Assembly: GCA_964617995.1 (NCBI GenBank)
Contig: CAZTXD010000128.1
Span: forward strand, 1 to 10,603
Length of the DNA: 10,603 nucleotides
DNA from: CAZTXD01 sp964617995
GTDB taxonomy: Bacteria; Actinomycetota; Acidimicrobiia; Spongiisociales; ZC4RG35
Direction of reading: 5' to 3'
Shown: positions 7,258 through 10,603 of the stretch, piece by piece
Layout: each line of letters starts with the position of its first letter
How positions within the stretch are numbered: the stretch's first letter is position 1
Program-made: the position numbers and the translations under genes
Notes under the pieces: generated by a model
Database searches by the model: none
The model's input: the letters and a program-made list of their open reading frames with translations, nothing else
What the model was told of the DNA's origin: nothing

Positions 7258-7263
7258 ACCCTA
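7258..7263 (-). promoter_or_regulatory. Candidate -10 box of the STAND regulator gene
   Basis: On the minus strand TAGGGT (TANNNT form) lies 9 nt before the ATG at 7248, with no Shine-Dalgarno between them, so a leaderless or nearly leaderless transcript is possible. No convincing -35 was found. The whole divergent control region (7249-7316) is only 68 bp. Confidence 0.25.
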
Positions 7264-7316
7264 GTGCATGGTTTCCACGGATGACATGAGGGGAGCACCC
7301 GATAGGGGGGATACAG

Positions 7317-7475
7317 ATGAGCAAGACCAGTGCCGCACAAATGGTGGGGGAGGCGAGGACGCGGATAGAGAATCTCGACCCTCTGGAGGTGCAGGCCGCC
7401 CTCGACGGCGACACTCTGGTCGTCGATGTCCGCGAGGAGCATGAGCGCATCGACGGGGAGGTTCAAGGTGACTGA
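7317..7475 (+). pseudogene. 5' fragment of a rhodanese-like gene
   Basis: A 52-codon reading frame begins at ATG 7317 behind a strong GGGGGG ribosome binding site (7305-7310, spacing 6) and stops at TGA 7473-7475. Its translation (begins MSKTSAAQMVGEA; later TLVVDVREEHERIDGEVQG, residues 33-51) matches the start of small single-domain rhodanese proteins, where the LVVDVRE(P/E)xE...G.I.GA segment is the first conserved block. Such proteins are usually about 100-140 residues. The second half, including the active-site Cys loop (CxxGxR), is absent, and I see no continuation in the other frames after 7475. It cannot be an active sulfurtransferase. It is divergent from the STAND regulator and 31 nt ahead of the next regulator gene, whose arrival or a deletion may have cut it. 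The start signals look intact, so it may still be translated as a short peptide or leader. Confidence 0.7.
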
Positions 7476-7506
7476 TTAGCCTGCTGTTTGCGGTGGAGAA
7501 CGACAG

Positions 7507-9120
7507 GTGGATGAGCACGAGGCCGCATTGACTCGGGCGCAGCGGGCTCACGAGACCCGAGATTGGTTAACTGTGGCCGCCCTTTTCGAGAGCGCCCCGA
7601 CCGAACAGCTCTCGGCGGACGACTTGTCGGCTTACTTTGAGGCCCTGTGTTGGCTCGGCCGTTCCGATGACGTGGTACGGGTGGGTGCCGACGCGTACGG
7701 AGCCCTCATGGCTGACTCCCGACCCGACGAGGCGGTGAGGATTGCCTTGCTTGTGGTCGCGACTCTCTTGGTGCGCGGCGACGAGCCGCAGGCTTTGGGC
7801 TGGGTCGGCCGGGTCGGCCGTGTATTGGAGGAGATCCCCGAGGACGCGGTGCACGGACACTTCCTTTTCCTAACCGGAGTGCTGGTGAACCTTCATGGCC
7901 GAGGTGAACCGGCGGCGGCGGTGGAGGCGGCCCGTCGGATTCGGGACATGGGCCGTCGATTCGACGACCCCGACCTGGTGGCCGGGGCCCTTTATGGCGA
8001 GGGCCATGGTTTGATCAAGTTGGGTGAGGTCGATGACGGCCTGGCGCGTCTTGATGAGGCGATGGTCGGCGTCCTGGACGGTCGGGTTGGCTTATGGTTC
8101 TCGGGCTCCCTCTACTGTCATACCATCGAGGCATGTCACGAGGTGGCCGACGTGCGCCGGATGACCCGGTGGACCGAGCTGACCGAGCGATGGTTGGCCT
8201 CGCAGTCGGTGGCGTTTTGGGTTGACGGGATCTGCCGGGTCTACCGGGCGGAGCTGCAGCTCATGCGCGGAGCCTGGGATGAAGCCGAACGTGGTGCGCA
8301 GCGGGTCGCGGTGGAGTTCGACCGCAACCAGGTTTCCTACGCTGCGGAGGCCTGGTATATCGTCGGCGAGGTGCGTCGGTTGCGTGGCGACCCGACCGCA
8401 GCCGACGCTTACGACGAGGCGCACGCCCGGGGGCGCGACCCGCAACCCGGCCGGGCGCTCCTCTTGCTCCAACAGGGCGACGCCGCGGGTGCGGCGACGT
8501 CGATGCGGTCAGCCGTGGCGGCGGCGGGCAGCGACCCGCTGCGACGAGCCCCGATCTGCGCGGCAGCGGTCGCCATCGCCATCGCCGCGGAACGACTGGA
8601 AGATGCAGCAGACGCCGAGTCCGAGCTGGCGGCGACAGCAGAGAGGTATGCCACCTCCGGGCTGGAAGCGATGGCAGCCACCGCACGCGGCGGGCTGCTG
8701 CTGGCCGAAGGCCATACCGAAGAGGCCCTCCCGGTGCTGCGCGACGCCTATCGGCGTTGGCTCGAACTGGGCGCAGAACATGACGCCGCCAACACGAGTC
8801 TGCGTCTTGCCGACGCCTACCGGGCACTCGGCGACGAAGTGTCCGCTACCGCAGAACTGGCACGGGCGGAGGAGACCTTTGAGCGACTGGGTGCTCACAA
8901 GACGATGCAGGAGGCGCCCAGCGGGCTCACCGGACGCGAATGCGAGGTGCTTGCGCTGGTGGCGGACGGACGTTCCAACCGGGACATCGGCGAGGAGCTC
9001 TACATCAGCGACCGCACCGTGGCCCGCCACCTGACCAACATCTTCGGAAAGATCGGGGTCACCAACCGCACCGAAGCCACTCGTTACGCGGTCGACCACG
9101 GGATCGCTACCTCCCGTTGA
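7507..9120 (+). CDS. TPR-like transcriptional regulator with C-terminal LuxR HTH
   Basis: This 537-residue regulator has no ATPase motifs. Residues 1 to about 465 are alpha-helical and rich in Ala, Leu, Glu and Arg, with TPR/MalT-like repeats such as RGDEPQALGWVGRV, LGEVDDGLARLDEAM and LRLADAYRALGDEVSATAEL. Residues 473-537 form a LuxR/GerE HTH: LTGRECEVLALVADG, SNRDIGEELYISDRTVARHL, TNIFGKIGVTNRTEATRYAVDHGI. This layout is common in actinobacterial genomes; the TPR part presumably senses a partner protein or small molecule. The start is GTG 7507, supported by GGAG at 7495-7498 with 8 nt spacing; an ATG at 7511 is out of frame. It sits 31 nt after the rhodanese fragment and 137 bp before an alpha/beta hydrolase on the same strand, the probable functional partner. 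Its HTH is closely similar to the frameshifted HTH gene at 10124-10434. Confidence 0.88.
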   Translation: MDEHEAALTRAQRAHETRDWLTVAALFESAPTEQLSADDLSAYFEALCWLGRSDDVVRVGADAYGALMADSRPDEAVRIALLVVATLLVRGDEPQALGWVGRVGRVLEEIPEDAVHGHFLFLTGVLVNLHGRGEPAAAVEAARRIRDMGRRFDDPDLVAGALYGEGHGLIKLGEVDDGLARLDEAMVGVLDGRVGLWFSGSLYCHTIEACHEVADVRRMTRWTELTERWLASQSVAFWVDGICRVYRAELQLMRGAWDEAERGAQRVAVEFDRNQVSYAAEAWYIVGEVRRLRGDPTAADAYDEAHARGRDPQPGRALLLLQQGDAAGAATSMRSAVAAAGSDPLRRAPICAAAVAIAIAAERLEDAADAESELAATAERYATSGLEAMAATARGGLLLAEGHTEEALPVLRDAYRRWLELGAEHDAANTSLRLADAYRALGDEVSATAELARAEETFERLGAHKTMQEAPSGLTGRECEVLALVADGRSNRDIGEELYISDRTVARHLTNIFGKIGVTNRTEATRYAVDHGIATSR

Positions 9121-9127
9121 GATAGGC

Positions 9128-9149
9128 GACTACGCAATACCACGTAGTC
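9128..9149 (+). terminator. Short hairpin after the TPR-LuxR regulator gene
   Basis: GACTACG (9128-9134) and CGTAGTC (9143-9149) are perfect 7-bp arms around an 8-nt loop, 7 nt after the stop codon. There is no T-run afterwards. It could be a weak terminator or a regulator-binding dyad ahead of the hydrolase gene; the sequence does not distinguish them. Confidence 0.35.
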
Positions 9150-9245
9150 CCGGTGGCAGGAAACTGGCCAGCTTGACCGATGCGGACCACACCGCCCGCC
9201 CCTTACCTTCTCCATGGAAGCACCGAACCACATTCGGGGAGCGAT

Positions 9246-9252
9246 GGAGGAG
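9246..9252 (+). promoter_or_regulatory. Ribosome binding site of the alpha/beta hydrolase gene
   Basis: GGAGGAG is followed by 5 nt (CGATT) and GTG at 9258. It fixes the start 26 codons inside the longer frame that begins with ATG 9180. Confidence 0.8.
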
Positions 9253-9257
9253 CGATT

Positions 9258-10127
9258 GTGACAGTAAATGATGATCAAACGACTAGCGACCCGGACTCCG
9301 ACAAGGATGGGTTCGACCGTTTAGAAGTCCTTCCGGTCGGTGGAAGCGAACTCACCTACCGGGTGGACGGCGACGGTCCGCCGGTTCTGCTTATCCATGG
9401 TGGTTTCGGAGTGTTGGAGGTATGGGGTGACGTTCAGGATGCCCTCGCCACCACCCACCGGGTCATCAGCTACGACCGCCGTGGGCATGGCCGGTCTCCC
9501 AACGGTACGTCGGACATGCGGGTTCACGCCCGGGACGCGGCGGCGCTCATCAGCCACGTCGCCGGAGAACCGGCGATTGTCGTGGGTTGGAGTGGCGGGG
9601 CAGCCGTTGCGATGGAGCTGATTCGAACCCACCCCGAACAGGTCAGAGCCGCCGTTCTCATTGAACCGGGATTCCATCTACCCCGCAATCAACCCCTCGG
9701 CGCCCTTCATCTGCTCCTCAAAATCAAACGTGACTCGATACGGGGCCGCAAGCGGGCCGCCGCGAAGACCATGGCGGGCTTCGCTTTCGCCCGACGCAGC
9801 GGAGGCAACGGCTGGGACGAGCTCGGCGACCACCAGCGCGAATGGTTCATCGGCGATGCAGAGGGTTTGTGCACCGAGTTCAAGTTGTTGGAACGGTTCG
9901 ACAGCACCATGAACCACATCACCGCGAAAGAGGTCTCTGGCTGGTCGGTCCCGATGACATACCTCCTCGGCGAGGACACTGCCCTTCCCTTCGAGGTCGC
10001 GCACGGCGTCCTCACCAAGACTGCAACCCAGATCCACACGGTCCGGGTACCGGACGCCTGTCACCTGATACCTCTGCAACAGCCAGAGGCCGTCATCGAA
10101 GCAGTCCGCTCGGCCGTCCCCGGGTGA
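9258..10127 (+). CDS. Alpha/beta-fold hydrolase
   Basis: This is a 289-residue cytoplasmic-looking hydrolase with no signal peptide. After an acidic N-terminal tail (about 20 residues rich in Asp, Ser and Thr) the alpha/beta hydrolase core starts. Visible motifs are LLIHGG with the oxyanion-hole region at 47-49, SYDRRGHGRS, and the nucleophile elbow GWSGG with Ser112 at its centre. Later come the likely acid Asp240 in LLGEDTALP and the likely base His269 in DACHLIPLQQPEAV. The triad thus looks complete, so it is probably an active esterase, lactonase or similar enzyme; the substrate cannot be told. The GTG start at 9258 is supported by GGAGGAG 5 nt upstream. It lies 137 bp after a LuxR-type regulator, and its stop overlaps the GTG of a downstream HTH reading frame (GTGA). 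That context suggests a role in signal turnover or sensing; this is inference. Confidence 0.9.
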   Translation: MTVNDDQTTSDPDSDKDGFDRLEVLPVGGSELTYRVDGDGPPVLLIHGGFGVLEVWGDVQDALATTHRVISYDRRGHGRSPNGTSDMRVHARDAAALISHVAGEPAIVVGWSGGAAVAMELIRTHPEQVRAAVLIEPGFHLPRNQPLGALHLLLKIKRDSIRGRKRAAAKTMAGFAFARRSGGNGWDELGDHQREWFIGDAEGLCTEFKLLERFDSTMNHITAKEVSGWSVPMTYLLGEDTALPFEVAHGVLTKTATQIHTVRVPDACHLIPLQQPEAVIEAVRSAVPG

Positions 10128-10434
10128 GTCAAACAGTCAACGGCCAGACATCGGACGCCGCAAGGTTGGCGCCGGTGGGGAACATCTCGAGGGCGCCGAA
10201 CACCCCGGATGAGAAACGCCCGACGCGCTCAGCCGGCGCGAGTGCCAAGTGCTGGCCCTGGTGGCCGAGGGACACTCCAACCGGCACGTCGGCGAGGAGC
10301 TTCATATCAGCCACCGCACCGTGGCCCGCCACCTCACCAACATCTTCCACAGGATCAAGGTCACCCACCGCACGGAAGCCGCGCTCTACGCGGCGGAACA
10401 CGGAATCATGACCTCCGACCCGACACCAACGTGA
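10124..10434 (+). pseudogene. Small LuxR/GerE-type HTH gene interrupted by one frame change
   Basis: A frame starts at GTG 10124, overlapping the hydrolase stop (GTGA), and reads SQTVNGQTSDAARLAPVGNI onward to NTPDEKR. The HTH itself is in the -1 frame: it is open from 10213, just after a TGA at 10210-10212, and reads ALSRRECQVLALVAEG, SNRHVGEELHISHRTVARHL, TNIFHRIKVTHRTEAALYAAEHGI, ending at TGA 10432-10434. Re-reading one base at 10219 (equivalent to one more C in the CCC run 10219-10221) joins the two parts as DEKRPDALSRREC, giving about 103 residues. No ATG or GTG opens the HTH frame before 10249, which is inside the HTH. The C-terminal HTH is closely similar to that of the regulator ending at 9120. 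Options are a decayed duplicate, a sequencing indel, or a programmed -1 shift. No classical slippery heptamer is visible. Confidence 0.65.
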
Positions 10435-10603
10435 TTCGCTCGTGAGATCCAGGACGTTTCCGATACTCACGGCGGAAAACGCGCGTCGGCCAATCGACGG
10501 AAGCGATCAAGAACACCCGCTCTGGATCCGGCTGTTCCGAGCCGCACGCCGATGTGCCAGCCTGTTCTCGCGCACCCATTGAAATGTGCGTTACCGCCCA
10601 GAA
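10435..10603. other. Unassigned right end
   Basis: I translated both strands by eye and recognised no protein. One forward frame stays open to the edge, but its composition is not convincing. CGTGAG (10441-10446) and CTCACG (10466-10471) form a 6-bp dyad with a 19-nt loop just after the HTH stop, too weak to call a terminator. No 3' part of the rhodanese is present here. Confidence 0.4.

Noticed and set aside
9180..9257. Upstream ATG start (9180) for the alpha/beta hydrolase.
   Set aside because: The extra 26 residues look non-coding and GGAGGAG sits 5 nt before the internal GTG at 9258.
10249..10434. Independent 61-residue HTH protein starting at GTG 10249.
   Set aside because: That GTG lies inside the first HTH helix region, so the product would lack part of the fold; a frameshifted gene from 10124 fits better.
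10441..10471. CGTGAG/CTCACG dyad after the HTH stop as a terminator.
   Set aside because: Six base pairs with a 19-nt loop and no T-run is expected by chance in such DNA.
1..10603. CRISPR array, transposase, integrase, attachment sites or a replication origin.
   Set aside because: No regularly spaced repeats, no transposase or integrase motifs in any frame read, and no clustered origin boxes seen.

Overview
The window is high-GC DNA with an actinobacterial look: GTG starts, TANNNT-type -10 boxes close to start codons, and AfsR/COG3903-type and LuxR-type regulators. An uncultured or less-studied actinomycete lineage, possibly Acidimicrobiia, is my best guess. That assignment is an inference from protein style only. 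No mobile element, CRISPR array, tRNA or rRNA was found.

Left part (1-4766) is housekeeping metabolism. A strong hairpin at the left edge lies just before the ribosome binding site of cysN (GTPase subunit of ATP sulfurylase). cysN overlaps cysC (APS kinase) by 4 bp; together they activate sulfate to APS and PAPS, and cysD is expected just upstream, outside the window. The cysC stop codon lies inside a perfect 22-bp inverted repeat that also separates cysC from two small convergent genes on the minus strand: a secreted 86-residue protein and a coiled-coil protein with a C-terminal membrane helix, neither of known function. Divergent from these is a full-length transketolase gene that lacks a convincing Shine-Dalgarno and may be read from a leaderless mRNA.

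Right part (5002-10434) is regulatory and looks rearranged. A 748-residue regulator on the minus strand has its LuxR-type helix-turn-helix (HTH) at the N-terminus, ahead of an NB-ARC-like ATPase and TPR-like repeats. Divergent from it are a 52-codon fragment of a rhodanese gene that has lost its catalytic half, a 537-residue TPR-like regulator with a C-terminal LuxR HTH, an alpha/beta hydrolase with an apparent complete Ser-Asp-His triad, and a second LuxR-type HTH gene. That last gene starts at a GTGA overlap with the hydrolase stop and is intact only if one -1 frame change is allowed near 10219. Its HTH is a close paralogue of the one ending at 9120, with an identical recognition-helix segment.

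The most interesting unit is therefore regulator, hydrolase and frameshifted HTH (7507-10434). It could be a sensing module in which the hydrolase makes, destroys or binds a small signal, or a decaying duplicate. The sequence alone does not decide between these.
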